Notes: a model not told the origin generated them from the sequence alone. 64,000 bases of DNA from Uloborus plumipes (GCA_038373865.1 JAXGGA010000066.1:248001-312000), one strand, 5' to 3'. Counted from the stretch's first letter, positions 26,197-38,687 are shown. Numbers and translations are program-made.

Positions 26197-27484
26197 CCGT
26201 AAAATGGGGTGTATAGGAACAGCGGGGTCAATCGGAACAAAACTTCCCGACCGTACAAAGAAATTCTTCATAAATATACAATTGAGTATTTTTCGCCATG
26301 AATTTTTTTTTAGAAAGGTAAGATCATAGGAAGTAGGAAAAAATTACTTTTGTCAATCTGGCAACGCTACTGGCTTCTAAAGAGGGCTGCACGTTGAATG
26401 CTAGAAAACATCACATTTTCATAGACTGCAAAACTTCATATACAAGAACAAACCTTCTAATATTTAAAAACTATGAGTGGTATGTTTCAATTATACATGT
26501 ATCTGAACAACAGAATACCATATTAGAATTTACATTTTTTATAAATTGTGTCATAAAAGTGAAGAATTCTGAAAAATGCCATAGGAAAAAAATTTGCGGG
26601 GTGAATCGGAACACTTAGTTCTGTTGTTCCAATTCAAACTTATTTGAAGAAAACTGTTTGAAAACTCAAGATTCTAACCCTAATTCTTCTAATCAAGACA
26701 AGGACAAGGATTTATTACTGTTTATCCCTTCTCGTGAGCAACTAGATCTTAGAATGACAAAAGTTGCAGATTTCAAAAGATGTTTTCTCCAGGAGACTTC
26801 TTTTTACTTAAAATAAAAGGGGGAAAGTCGCATAGACTTTATGTAGTAAACGTCCAGCCCACAGACAGTGATGAAAAAGCGAAAAAATCTTTCAGGACAA
26901 TCCCCGAAACCCAGAAATTTCAAAAAACTAAAGAAAAGGTAGAGTTTATCCCAGGAGATGTTATGAAAATCTTAAGCCAAGTCACAATTGCTAGTTTTAA
27001 GGACAAGTACATATTTGTGGACGACATGAGTGACTTCCATTCATGTTAAATCTTTGTATTTCAATTCAAAAGTATTTCTTAAAATTACTTTTCATTTTTC
27101 ATAAGTTCAAAATTATTTTGAATTTTCACAAATTATAAACGTTTACTGGTACTGAAATTATACATTTATTTGACAGTAATTATCTGTTCTTATTCTCCCC
27201 CATCAATATTACTCATGTTTGTGAGACCTATTACAGATTAAATTGAAAAAAATAAAAATTTTAACAAGTGTTCCGATTGACCCCTATCAGCGGGGTGATT
27301 CGGAACACCCATAATTTGCTATATATTTTAATAGTAATTGTTCAAAATCTTTTGTATTTGCTTGGAATATCAAAAGTAAAGCGAGACCAAAGTTTTTATC
27401 CAAAAAATAAAATTAAAAAAAATCTTTTAACTGCTTTTTTTACAATCAAAGCTGAAAAGTGTTCCGATTAACCCCATTTTACGG
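26197..27484. mobile_element. Inner pogo-like element, self-inserted in opposite orientation
   Basis: A full-length copy of the surrounding element in reverse orientation, with ends CCGTAAAATGGGGT and CCCCATTTTACGG flanked by TA at 26195-26196 and 27485-27486. Every internal landmark of the outer copy recurs here reverse-complemented, at roughly 90% similarity by eye. It carries the same degenerate coding fragment, here on the plus strand, and lacks a DDE domain. It is non-autonomous and must have been mobilised by a transposase from elsewhere. Confidence 0.8.
26640..27049 (+). pseudogene. Pogo-like transposase C-terminal fragment (inner copy)
   Basis: The frame starting at ATG 26780 encodes PGDFFLLKIKGGKSHRLYVV followed by a variable stretch and a FIPGDVMKIL segment, ending at a stop at 27049. 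This resembles the small beta-rich C-terminal region found after the DDE domain in many arthropod pogo/Tigger-like proteins (pattern GDFvLvkf...yVgkv). Upstream, an in-frame counterpart in the outer copy shows the sequence once continued further; here a one-base shift near 26779 breaks it. No DDE residues, CENP-B-like HTH or start context is present. Family assignment is from remembered motif shape and is moderate. Confidence 0.45.
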
Positions 27485-27489
27485 TACAT

Positions 27490-28026
27490 TGAAGTCACTC
27501 ATGTCGTCCACAAATATGTACTTGTCCTTAAAAAGCAGTTGTGGAAGTTTTTTCATAACATTTTCTGGGATGAACGCTGCCTTTTTTTTAGTTTCTTGAA
27601 ATCTCTGGGTTTTGGGGATTGTCCTGTATATTTTCCCACTTATTCATCACTGTATATGTGCTGGATTTTAGACACATATAGTCTGTATGACTCTCCCCCA
27701 TGTATTTTAAGTAAAAAGAAGTCTCCTGGAGCAAAAATCTTTTTAAATCTGCAACTTTCTATCATTCTAAGATCTAGTTGCTTACAAGAAGGGACAAACA
27801 GTAATAAATCCTTCTCCCTGTCTTGACTAGAAGAATTGGAGTTAAAATCTTGATTTTCTAAACAGTTTCGTTTAAATAAGTTTGAATTGGAAAAACAGAA
27901 CAAAGTGTTCCGACTCAACCCGCAAATTTTTTCCCTATGGCATTTTTCAGAATTCTTCATTTTTATGACACAATTTTTTAAAAATGTAAATTCTAATGTG
28001 GTATTCTGTTGTTCAGATACATGCAT
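27490..28026 (-). pseudogene. Pogo-like transposase C-terminal fragment (outer copy)
   Basis: On the minus strand, a 128-codon frame (28026-27640) contains FVPSCKQLDLRMIESCRFKK and then PGDFFLLKIHGGESYRLYVS, continuous where the inner copy is frameshifted. Downstream the frame is lost by a shift, but the homologous DNA continues to the DDMSDF codons just before 27487, where the inner element landed. The insertion thus hit essentially the end of the relic reading frame. Comparing both copies shows the ancestral frame ran through this whole region. Confidence 0.45.
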
Positions 28027-28342
28027 AATAACTTACTTACCACTCTAAGGTTTAAAATATAAGAAGGTTTGTACTAACATATGAAGTTTTGCAGTCTATG
28101 AAAACGTGATGTTTTCTAGCATTCCACGCGCAGCCCTCCTTAGAAGCTAGTTTCGCTGCCAGATTGACAAAAGTAATTTTTTCCTACTTCCTATGGTCTC
28201 AACTTTCAAAAAATAAAATAAAATAAATAATAATAATAATAATGATATATTTAAATAGTATATTTATGAAGAATTTCTTTGTACGGTCGGGAAGTTTTGT
28301 TCCGATTGACCCCGCTGTTCCTATACACCCCATTTTACGGTA

Positions 28343-28618
28343 CTGTTGGATTTTTATGTAACTCGAAAATAAGAAAGTAAAGTAAAAACTGAAACATGTC
28401 CCACTCCTCCTGACTCTCCCCTATCAACGATTTTACATGCTGATCTTCCACGGCTAAAAAAAGAAACGATCAAGAGTCGTGAAATAGAATCAATCTCGTG
28501 ATTTTTGTTTTATTTTTTAAATTACACATTTTAACATATTTTGTTCAAATATCCTCAATTGTTCCAGTCTGTGTATTTTCTACTCGGAAATATTTTATGT
28601 GTGTTAATTTTAACGAAC
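28343..28618. other. Short AT-rich spacer, nothing recognised
   Basis: Lies between the pogo-like element and the tandem array; no motif stands out. Confidence 0.4.
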
Positions 28619-31105
28619 TGCGTCGTATCAATTACTTGAACAGGTAATTGTGAAAAGAGACCGAACTACGCCAAGCGTTGTCTAAATTTCCTAATTGGAC
28701 GGGGACACATTGTTACCAGGGACGTAACTAGGCCATTTTCGACCAGGGGCAGGACTTCGCTTCGGCACCCCCTCCCCCTCTCCTCATTAAAATAAAATAA
28801 AATATTTGTCGAAAAAAATACCGCCAATGCCTGGACCGTCATATAAGTGTACACTCAACGAATATTACATTGAAGATGAACAAAAAGCACAACTAAATAA
28901 ATACAATACTTTCTCAAAGCCAAAGGGACAAGTTTTCCCTCTCCACACTCCTGAATATCGGGCCCGACCGACCACCGACGCACATTGGTTTTAGTGCTCC
29001 ATTTTCTCATACATTTTCTGCTCAAATGGTTAATGTTTTTTTTTTTTTTTTGAAAGTATGCTTATCAGTTAGTTTTTAAGTTAAAATGTCAAATAAATTC
29101 TAAAACTTCTCACGCATTTCAATATGAGAATAGCTTATAGCTCATAAACTTCTTTTTCTATACTGTAACGATTTCAAATGTGAAAAGATTAATAAAATGA
29201 TATCGAAGTATATGGGGACTGAATCAAAATGAATAGATTAAAAGTTTAGAAAATAGTATTTAATTATTCAATAAAAGGCTAATAATGAAGAAACATTTTA
29301 AATACATTTCTATTTAGTTTCAGCTTTTTACATCACTTACAATAAAAAACGAAAAAATTAGAACTTTATTTTGCGAGCTTTTTTTGGCTGCAAAAGTTAC
29401 TATATCATCAAATGATAACTTAGACAATAATGATAATATTAATAAAAGCAGTAATAAATACAAGCTGAGTAACCTTAAATACTTTCAAAACAAAAGCAGG
29501 TTTTGAATTCAGAATTGAAAAATCGGGATTGTGTAAAAGGAGAATTCTATCTCTATTGAGTTTATTTCAAGTTTTTCAGTGATTTTTATTTTGAAATTAA
29601 GAAAAAGAAAAGAAATGCTTCTAATCGTTAAAAAAAAAACATAAATATTCACTAAATACCAAATGAGTAATTGTTTTCATTTTCATATTGAATAATACAT
29701 TTAATATGTCCTCCTTTTTGAAAGCGGGACATAGTTGATAAAACTTAGAAGGAGAAAAAAAACTATTTGTTTTTGCAGTTAAACATTTTTCCAAACAATT
29801 TTTTACAAAATTTTTTTTATCGGCTGTAATAGCGCCCTCCTCCATTTGGCGCCCCTCAAGTGGCTGCTTGTATTGCTTGCCCCTAGGACGGGTCCTGAGG
29901 GTGCCAAAATTAGATTGAGAGTAAGGTTTAAAATTTCTCATATGAGTTCAATTTCTAAAAAACTATGGAGAATTTTCTAAAAATGAGAGAGAGGGAGAAT
30001 TTTGAAGTGAATATCTGAACGGAATCTTTGAAGTGAATCTTTTTTTTTTCTCTTTTTTTTTAGGGAAAGCTGGCTTTTAAAAATTAGTTTATTTTTTTTT
30101 TTAATAATGAAAAGAAAATTATGCAGTTGGTTAGCCAGTTCAGCGCCCTTAAAATCTGGCGTGGTAACAATCAGCGCCCTAAAATCTGGCGCTGGGCACG
30201 AGCCCAATCTGCCCCCCTCTAGTTACGTCCCTGATTGTTACCTTTGAAATTTTAAAGGGGTATGTGCCTTGGTGGAGTCGGCGCCTAATGGGTGTTGATA
30301 TGACGAAGATAAAAGCACATTTCAGAACCTTTTTTAGTCAATAAACTGGGAACGAAAAAAAAGATGAAGTTTTCCTGCTTGCTAGAGTGTTGTAACGTAT
30401 TGTAACGTGCAATTTATTGAGTTCAAGACCCTACGTCATGATGGTCAACAAATTAAATAGGTAATTTAAAAAATAAAAAAATTAAAATACACCAAAGAAA
30501 AATTTAATTTAACTTTCTCCATGGGGGTATAGCTATCTTTGGAAATTTTAAGGTTGCATGTACCCTGGTGGAGTCGAGACATCATAATGGTCAACTCAAC
30601 TACTTGAATAGATTTAATGAAAAAAAGCCAGAATCACGCCAAAGACAAGCTTGATTACATTTCTTCATAAGGGGCCTATGAGATAATGACTCAGTAAAAG
30701 CAGCTTTTCACTACTTTTCGTAACCAATTAACTGTGTGAACAAAAAAAAAAAGGCGACGACTAAGCTCTCCTGTTTGCTGGAGCGTGACAACTTACAACT
30801 TACTAATTTCAACGAGGTACGCCATGATGGTCGACTGCTTAAATGAGTAAAAGAAAAAAAGAAAAAAAAAGTCGAAAACACACCAAAGAGCATGATTAAA
30901 AATTCTCCAAGGAGGGTTGGGGGGCATTGCTACCCTTGAAAATTTTAAAGGTTCATGTGTCTTGTTAGAGCCAAGCTCTATGAATGTTGATATGACTCAG
31001 ATAAAGAAGCATTTCCCAACTTTTCTTAGTCAATAAATTGTGTGAACAAAAAAAGGAGGGCGATGAAGCTTTCCTGTCTGCCGGAGCGTGATAACGCACT
31101 ACCTT
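28619..31105. repeat. Degenerate ~300-400-bp tandem array, split by a hAT element
   Basis: Three partial to complete units follow the hAT element, starting at about 30241, 30536 and 30932. Each opens with a (t)ttgaaattttaaagg-type sequence, then gtggagtcg or variant. Further landmarks recur: catgatggtcaac near 30436, 30581 (cataatgg) and 30820; and ttagtcaataaa(c/t)tg...gaacaaaaaaa near 30332, 30717 and 31025. The DNA left of the hAT element (28619-28716) aligns with the end of a unit (acgccaagcgttg...ggggacacattgttac), so the array once ran through the insertion site. Units vary by internal deletions. No coding sequence. Confidence 0.6.
28717..30233. mobile_element. hAT transposon, non-autonomous, perfect 8-bp target duplication
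   Basis: It begins CAGGGACGTAACTAG (28717) and ends with the exact inverse (to 30233), flanked on both sides by ATTGTTAC (28709-28716 and 30234-30241). An 8-bp duplication and CAGGG...CCCTG ends are hallmarks of hAT elements. The right subterminal region repeats cagcgccctaaaatctggcg. The interior (1517 bp total) has no recognisable hAT transposase; the 106-codon frame on the minus strand (29621-29941) is mostly subterminal sequence. The perfect duplication suggests a fairly recent insertion. Confidence 0.85.
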
Positions 31106-32299
31106 TCGCATGAACCCAGAGTGGGGAGACGAAACTTCCCAATTCGGGGCTCTGATGATCGATGGGGGCGAAAAGTCAATGAGCGAAACCACCGTTTTCA
31201 CAGCGGATAGGTGTCGTTTTGCAGGAGGGGGTCCCCCACGGGAGGAACAAAACTCATTCTACTAATTCCTGAAGCATATGCTCCACGGATCTCGCCTTCA
31301 GCAATGCATTTCTGTGTGATGGGGTTCTAAATAGCTGATTGCGTCGATTGTGCGTCGCACGAGTATTTCGACGCAATGTCGCTGTTTTTGAAGCGGAGAT
31401 TGCAGGCGGAGATACACGGGTTCTTCACTGTTCTGACGCATGTAGTTAGGGTCGTGGAAGTGAGGCATTTTTCATCTGGAATGGCCAGCAGAAAAAATAC
31501 AAATGTCTCTGTAATGCTTCTAAAGATACTCAAAATGGTATTTTGATTTTGACATAAATGATGCGCTCCATTAATACGGTATTGAAATTGGTGGGTGCTT
31601 GAATTTATTTGCTAACTCGTAATGCATGCATTTTCAAAAATGTTTGAAGTTTTAGCATTATTTTTGGTTTTTTTTTTAGCATTACTTTCGGTTAGGCACT
31701 TAAATTGTGCATTCGTAATTTTCTTAATAGCGTTTTGGGCACATTCATCACTCAATATTTATGCATCAATATCATAATGCAACATATTTTTTTTCATTTT
31801 CTTTACAACTGTCACATTTTTTAAAGCTGTTCCATCATTCTTAGTCTAGGAAACTTTTCTTCCGTAAAAAATACTCCAATCTTGAAAAAGTCGAGGAATG
31901 TAGTGTTTGGAAAATTCCATAATTTTCTCGATAGGAGTTTGTCCTTAAAACTTCTTTGATCAAGACTGCAACCATGTACCGTGTCTGCAGCCTGAACAGT
32001 GTGTATGGAAGGAAAATAATGAGCATTGAACTCCAGCACTGATCAAAAAATGTCATGAAACCCAAGATTTTATCTAGTCCACTCAACCGTCGCCGCCTGA
32101 GAGGAACAAAGAATTTTTTTAAAGAAGGTTCTCCTGAAGTAAAAAAATACGTTTTCAAGTTTTCAAATGACACCCACAAGAAAACTAAATAGAAACACCT
32201 AGAAATGAAAATTTAAACAATGCAAAGAAACAAAGATGGCAAAAAAGAATGAAAGAAAGCTTCATGAATTTAGAAAATATCCGAAAAAGCAAAACAAAG
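31106..32299. other. Unassigned DNA
   Basis: 31110-31260 and 31330-31470 are more balanced in composition, then AT-rich. Overlapping minus-strand frames at 31821-32179 (up to 112 codons) lack any recognised domain. I see no exon. Confidence 0.4.
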
Positions 32300-33274
32300 G
32301 TGAAAATTAATAAAATATTAAATCAAAACCGAAAATTAAAAAATTGAAAATAAGGTTTCGAGACGAGAAAGTGTGTACGTCAATCTGTCTACTTTACTTT
32401 GAAGGGGTTCAATTCCTTTTGAAAAAATATTCCATTAAGAACAAACCTTTTTTTTTTTAAATCTTTTAAAAGATCCCTCTTCAACATACTTATTTTTTTA
32501 TTTGAAAAAATAAAGTCAAATTTCGACAGTTCAAAAAAATTTAAATATTAGGGGCTACAAGAAAATAGTAAGGCAGGTTCAAATTCCGAACTTAAAGCAG
32601 ATTTGCTTCAAATTTTTCTGCAAAAGCTCTTGACGAAGGACATTTTACTATTTGGTTGTTTTCAGGGTACATTTTGAGCAATTAAAAAAATAAATAAATA
32701 ATTTTAACTCCTGCAGCTTTCTTCTTCTTTTTTATAAAAAAATTATTCATTTTTTTATGTATATAAAAAGCACGTAACTAAAAATGATTTTTATATTGTC
32801 AAATAATTGCTAAATTCGAAAATGCTCTCACTTTTTGCTTTTAAGAAAATAGAAAAAAACTATCAATAATATGAATCCTTGTCCACTTAACGCTAACGAA
32901 AGTCAGAAATTGATTCAGCTGATCCAAAGAAGTAAACTCAAAGCGTAACTGGTTTTATTTTTGTAAATTATTGCTGATGTTATTATTATTATTATTATTT
33001 AAGTTAAAATTTAGTTTTTATATTTAGCTGTAAAAAATTATTTAAAAAAAATTGCTTTGGGACAATAGTTATTCATCTTCTACTTCTATGTTTTTTGAAA
33101 TGATTTTATTTTTTTTTAAACTTAGTTATTTTAACTTTTGGCAACGAAAAAAAAGAGATGTTTTATTTTTTACCCGAAAGAAAGTGCTTCAAACGACTTT
33201 ATTTTTGATAAAAACTTAATTTACATAAAAGTTACATTTAATTTAATGTTTATTATTTTTTTTTACTTTCTTCT

Positions 33275-33312
<38 letters not shown>

Positions 33313-34148
33313 AAATGATTCAAGAATTTTTTATGATTAATATATTTGCTACTTTTGCACAGCGTAAAAACATTCAAAATTGTATGTTGGGTCGAACCTT
33401 TTTTCGTCTCCATTAAAATTGTAAGTTTAAATATTAGACATATTTATTCAAAAAAAATGTTCCCAGTCTTGAATACAGTTGTGGGCTTTGTCCTCTTTTT
33501 TTTCTACAAGGCTCCTAATAACTTAATTGACTCTTCGGATATTGTCAGTTGCCGACAACTTGTCATTCTAAAAAAGGCTCTTAGATGTCAATTATATTTT
33601 AAAAATATTTTTACTAACTCTAATTGCGGTGACAATTTTTGTCTATTTAAATTTAAAAACAATTTTAAACAATCATTGCCGCAATTTAAATACTTTCAAA
33701 ATGCATTTTTATAATTTTAAGTCTAGATTTTTTAACTTTTTAAAGGTTTAATTTGCTTTAATTGCTCCAGTTGTATTTCTGGTCTCATTTTCTTTTTCTG
33801 CTTAGTGAAATATATTTTAATAAATAAACAAATATTTTCGGATTTAAAAATTTTAATTATAAAAAAATTAACAACAACAACTGAACTTTACTAAAAAATA
33901 GTATCTAACAGTTCAAGCAAAGGAATTCCGTCTAATTTCTATGTCATCATTTTTTCTTTCTTTCTTTCTTTTTTTTCAATTGAAGAATGGAGTAGTTTGT
34001 TTTTGGAAATCAGTTTTAAAGGTAGAAAAGTTATGTTTTAAAAAATATCGAAATTTCACTAATTTAGAGAATATTGATCTGATGCTATAAAATAGAAATC
34101 GTTATGCGTGAAAGAAGACAAGTTTAGCTGTTTACATATCTTCTTGTT
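32300..34148 (+). mobile_element. 'TTTCCCGT' family, copy 3 (diverged)
   Basis: In the same orientation as 6033-7274. Matching landmarks: gaaaattaaaaaattgaaaataaggtttcgag (32326) to the copy-1 block at 6164-6194; ttccgaacttaaag...cttcaaa (32586) to 6550-6590; ggaaatcagttttaaaggtag (34005) to 7132-7152; and the end cttcttgtt (34148). The diagnostic 15-bp motif is decayed (gcgtgaaagaagac at about 34104). A poly-T run (33281-33310) and T-rich stretches account for the length. Clearly older than copies 1 and 2. Confidence 0.5.
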
Positions 34149-34253
34149 ATATTTATTCTTGTGGAAAAATGGATTCCCTGCCCAATGTGCAAACGGTGTG
34201 CCAAATTATTTATATTAATAAATAAGTTAGTTATATTAATACATAAGTTATAC

Positions 34254-35791
34254 CAATGGTTCTCAACGGGGGCGATACCAGCCCCGGTGGGCGGTGGGAA
34301 GATGTTGAGGGGCGGTGAACACTTTTTGGGCGGCAGGGGCGCGGTGGACAGATTTTGGGCGCTAAGGGGGCGGTGGGTATATTTTCAAATGTGCTTATAA
34401 AAACATGTTTTATGCGGAGGCAGCAGGAAACCCTCATCTCTTCTATCACCAAGGGATAGTTTAAAAATTTATTTTTGCGGATATCTCCCGAACCTTGATC
34501 TTTCTCCTAACGTCATGAAGGATAGCCTAAAATTTGCCCATAGCCCTTGAATTTGAGAGCTACCTAACTTCACCGACTTTTTCTGTCGTTAGAGCCCCCC
34601 CCCCTAACCACATCAAAAGTAGGTAACAATTGCATTTTTCACGGTACAATGTGAAAAAAATTTCCGGAGAAAACTCCCAAACCTTTGACCATTCCCTCTT
34701 CATCAACAAAAATAGTTTAAATTTTGCGTTTTTTATACTTCAATTTCGGAGAACGTTAGAAGCTCTGACTCCCTAATATTACTAAACTTAGCCTTAAAAT
34801 ATCTTCAATTATGAAAAATCATAATAAGAAACCTCTTTCTCCCTAGTTAATGTTGCCAAACATTGTCTAAAATTACGTCAATTTTAAATGTTTCACCGGG
34901 GGAGAAATCTGAATTTACATCTCAACACCCACGAAACCTAAAATTAAAGAAACCGCAATTTTAAGACTTTGTTTTGAAAACAAATTTCGGGGGATATCCC
35001 CGATATTTCATCGCCGCCTTTACTCTGATGTCGTCAAAGGCATATTGGGGTCATATATTTATATCAAAGGCTCATATATTTATAACTTTTGTTATCTTAT
35101 CTAACGTTCAAAGCAATAAATTAATCAAAAAGAATTTCTTTGAATTGAACTTTTGTAAATTCAACTTATACCGTTTTTTTATAATTAAAACTTGATTTAT
35201 AATCTTTGAAGATGACAGGTACGGACCATAGTCTCAAGTCTTTGTCCCTCCCGGGAAAAAAAGAAGGAACGACTTTGTGTTATTGCCTGGCCGCAGTAAA
35301 ATCCTATATCCGTGTGTAATAAATAGGGGATTCGTATTGCATAGCTGCAGGTAAATAAGAGCAAGACTGTTTGGGATCAGACTGTTCAGGAACTATTTGA
35401 ATGTAGTGAATTTTTAAAAATATATTGGTTTTCAAACAAGATGTTGAAAGTGGTGCATTTTTATTTCAAACCGTGTTGTTTTTATTTACCTTAAAAATGG
35501 ATCACTCATTTAATGAACCCATTCTAGGCACTTGGCTGTTACTGACACAGCTTTTCAGAGGGGGGGGGGGGATGCCCGCTTTTTGAAAAAATTATCTTTA
35601 AAAAAAACATAAGTTTTTTTACTCCACAACAGTCATTTTTCAACTATTTGTTTAGGCAAAATTATGTTAAAACATGCAAGAAAACTACTCCCTCCCCCCT
35701 CTTCCACTTTTAAGTCCGTCCGCGAAGGGGGCGATGAAAAAATTTTCAACCCTAAAGGGGGCGGTAGCTGTAAAAAGATTGAGAACCACTG
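34254..35791. mobile_element. hAT element with CA(A/G)TGGTTCTCAA ends
   Basis: The left end is CAATGGTTCTCAAC (34254); the right end, reverse-complemented, is CAGTGGTTCTCAATC (35791). Flanking octamers are agttatac and atgtatac, matching at 6 of 8 positions, so the duplication has decayed. Both subterminal regions are rich in gggggcggtg words. The interior (34475-35090) contains about four loosely related units of about 160-170 bp, each with a cggggga/ctcccga block followed by a taacgtcat/tgtcgtca block. No transposase. Confidence 0.7.
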
Positions 35792-35792
35792 A

Positions 35793-37079
35793 TGTATACT
35801 ATTTAACCATCCTGATTCTTAAAAAAATGTGCTTAAAGTGCTTTAAAAATACATAATAACAGAGAAAACCTTCTTGTGTTTTGAGATGCCTTAAAAATAT
35901 GAAAAACTAGTACGACCTTCTGCGCAAATAGGTGCTTTAAAAACCTACAGGTGCTTAAAAATTTTTTTTGGTGCAAGCTCCTTTTCATGTTTAAAGCTTA
36001 TAAAAAGGCCAAAATGTGCTCAAAATGAACATTTTATGTAGCTAACAACTGAATACTACTTTTTGGTGCAAAAAAGTTCAAAAATTATTGCAGTGTACCA
36101 CTTTTGAAATTTATTTTGAAAATTATAGTGCTTGTAATGACATATTATTACTTGTAGTGAAGAGTTATTTTTTATCTTTTGGTAGTAAAATTGTTCATTT
36201 GCAAAATTATCATTTTGCCCCGTGCATGAGTGATACTCAAAATTATATTTTAAATGAATAATAGCGAAACGGAGTGAAAAGCGTCAGTAGGTCCCAATCA
36301 ATATTTTAAATGTCAATAACAAGAACTTTGCCATCTTTAACAGCAAAAAATAAATAAATGAAAAAAGGTTTTCCCACAAAATGTTGCAATATGATTATGA
36401 AATTTTAAAAATGACTGGTATTATCTTATTAATTGATCTTTAAGAATAACTATCCACCCCACACATTTCATTTCTTTCTTATTTTTAGAGGAGCAAATAC
36501 CGCGAAATTAAATTTAGTTTATATGTTCAACATTCATCATCGCTTTTACAAGGTTTCTCACTTTTATTCAGTTTTGTAAACGATCTTTCATGTTTTCGCC
36601 CCTTCAAGAAGCTCAGCTTCGAATTCGAATGTGTTCGCTGCGTGTGAAAGTTTTTTCCCGCTAGCCTCTTATATACTAGAATGAACCCTGTCTGAAAGCT
36701 TATCCAAAGAGTGACAATGCGCCTGAGCTAGATTATATACCCAATGAATATTCTGTTATTTTATTATTATTATTTTCATATTCATGTCTGAAATTTTTAT
36801 ACAATGAATTAAAAAGAAAAAAATAGTAGACAGTTTCCAAAACCAAACAGTTAGAAAAATGTCACAAAAAAAAAAGCTCGATCTTCTTTTGTCTATATAC
36901 CCCCCCCCCCGTCCTTGAAATGTTGAAGAGAAATAGCTGTTTTATGAAAATCCCTTCTTTTACAATGTCGGAAAAGCTATGAAATGTCTTGTTAACAGGA
37001 GAACCGCGACTAGTGCGTAGCTTCCGAAAGAAACTAAAACTGAAAGCTAAGCGCGAAATATCTCCGAAGTTTGAATAAA
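35793..37079. other. AT-rich DNA, nothing recognised
   Basis: No gene or element ends. A C-run (36901-36910) and short A-runs are present. Confidence 0.4.
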
Positions 37080-37610
37080 TCCGGCAAGAAAAGCCGGCCG
37101 GATTGTGTTCCTCAAAAACCCGCTTAGGTCCACAGAAAGGTCCATAAAACACGTCCGTCATAAAAAGGGCCCTCCACAAAGGGCATTCCGTGGACGCATG
37201 TCATATCAGCGGGAATCCTGACAAAAGCGCCTGATAATAAAAATATCTGCCTCGTGTCATTTGAACGAATCTCGAATCTGCCAAGGATCTGCTCAAGCCC
37301 AATCCGTTCCCCAGCCTCGGGCGAGATCATATTGCATCGTTAGCTGTTGCCATGGCAATGACCTCCGCAGAAAGCAACACTCTGGAGGGGGCGGGGCCAA
37401 AAGGTGGGAAGATTCGGAGAGGCCACGCCCCCTGGATGCGATGACGGATCTGTTTACTTTTTGCACGATGTGGCAGTTGTTAAAATGTGGTGGTTGGAGT
37501 GGGATAATTTCACTGAGAGAAATAAATTCCTTTGCTGTTATAGCAGCTGAAAAAACAGCTGTCTGCCCAGAATTACGACCACAGCTTTCTGATGAAATCG
37601 GTCTTAAATT
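37080..37610. promoter_or_regulatory. GC-richer island with RFX X-box, GC boxes and E-boxes (candidate regulatory element)
   Basis: Within about 220 bp there are: GTTGCCATGGCAAT (37346-37359), which fits the palindromic RFX X-box; GGGGGCGGGGCC (37387-37398) and GGCCACGCCCCC (37421-37432), both KLF/Sp1-type; GTTTAC (37452-37457), a Fox-type core; and two CAGCTG E-boxes (37544-37549, 37556-37561). The island is CpG-bearing in AT-rich surroundings and has no transposon ends. Opposed open frames of 118-125 codons (37261-37649) lack domains. The motifs are seen; regulatory function is inference. RFX sites typically mark ciliary genes or promoters. Confidence 0.4.
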
Positions 37611-38687
37611 ATTTATTATTGACGTTTTTCTGGAATAAGTAAAAGGCACATTCTGGAAGTAAGTTCTTCAGATTTACATAAAAATATTAAAACAGTTACA
37701 GTTTCCTAACACAGTCAGTCATTTATCTCTTAAAAGAGATTTCTACACAGACTTAGACATGACTTTCACTCAACACAACTCCGTTTTTCATGTGTGTAAT
37801 TATTTTTGATCTAGGGAACATTTCATCCAACTATTTTTTTCTGATTCTTCAAATTATGACAAAATTAGAATTGTTCTTTTCATTAACAATATCCTAGTCA
37901 TATCAAATGACACACGAGATGCAATGAGTGTCCAAGATTTTTGCAACAGTATATTTGCACCCTTGAATTTCATAGAGTGACTGATTATCTTCAAAGATGA
38001 CTTTAAAAGAATCATATTCCGAAAACAATTTGAAATCACACAATTTTTCTTCGTTAAATTTTGCCAATAAAGAAGAAAAAAATTTTTCTCATTAAACTGA
38101 AAACTATATCAGGAAGAATGGAAGCATAAAAACTTCTTTTTATTATTTTTTCCATGGAAAAAACATAGAGTAATTCCCTGATGGACGAACCAGTTCAGCA
38201 TAGAGTATTAAAAAAAATTTATGAGACCGGAAATTAATGATGACACTAATATGTATTGTTTATTAACACTAAACAGTTTTTTCTGCTATACATTTGATTT
38301 TCAAAAGAGATTCCCGAAATTGGGACAGTATAACCTTTGGCCAACTTATACAAACTTCCATGTGAGATGCACAACTAGAAAGAGAGAGGTGTAAAAATCA
38401 GAAATATCTAAAAAAACAAGCTTAAATGCTTACACTATATTGAAGTCCAGAAATATTAAGAAACTGTGAGAGTTAACAAGAAAGGTGCTTGCTATCAAAT
38501 TTTAATTTTTGGCACAATTTATGCGTGTTAATCTTTGTATATTCGTGATAATTTTATCATTTCCTGAAGAAAAAAAATTCTAACTCAATTATTTTCTAAA
38601 GTTAATTGTTGCGTATAAAATAAATGCGCGCTTTACAAAGCAGTTAAATCTGATAAACAATTTTGACTAATTTTTTTTTTTTTAAAT
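37611..38687. other. AT-rich DNA, nothing recognised
   Basis: No gene, element end or tandem structure seen. Confidence 0.4.

Larger units (their letters stand above)
25754..28340. mobile_element. Outer pogo-like element, interrupted by a copy of itself
   Basis: The ends CCGTAAAATGGGGT (25754) and its inverse (to 28340) are each flanked by TA (25752-25753 and 28341-28342). The element is split after 26194: sequence 25754-26194 continues at 27487 once the inner copy is removed, as comparison with that copy shows. Without the insert its length is about 1.3 kb, close to the inner copy's 1288 bp. Subterminal words ggggtcaatcggaaca and related forms recur near both ends. Remains of a transposase C-terminal region lie on the minus strand at 27490-28026. 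Assignment to pogo/Tigger (Tc1/mariner superfamily) rests on TA duplication and the protein fragment. Confidence 0.75.
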
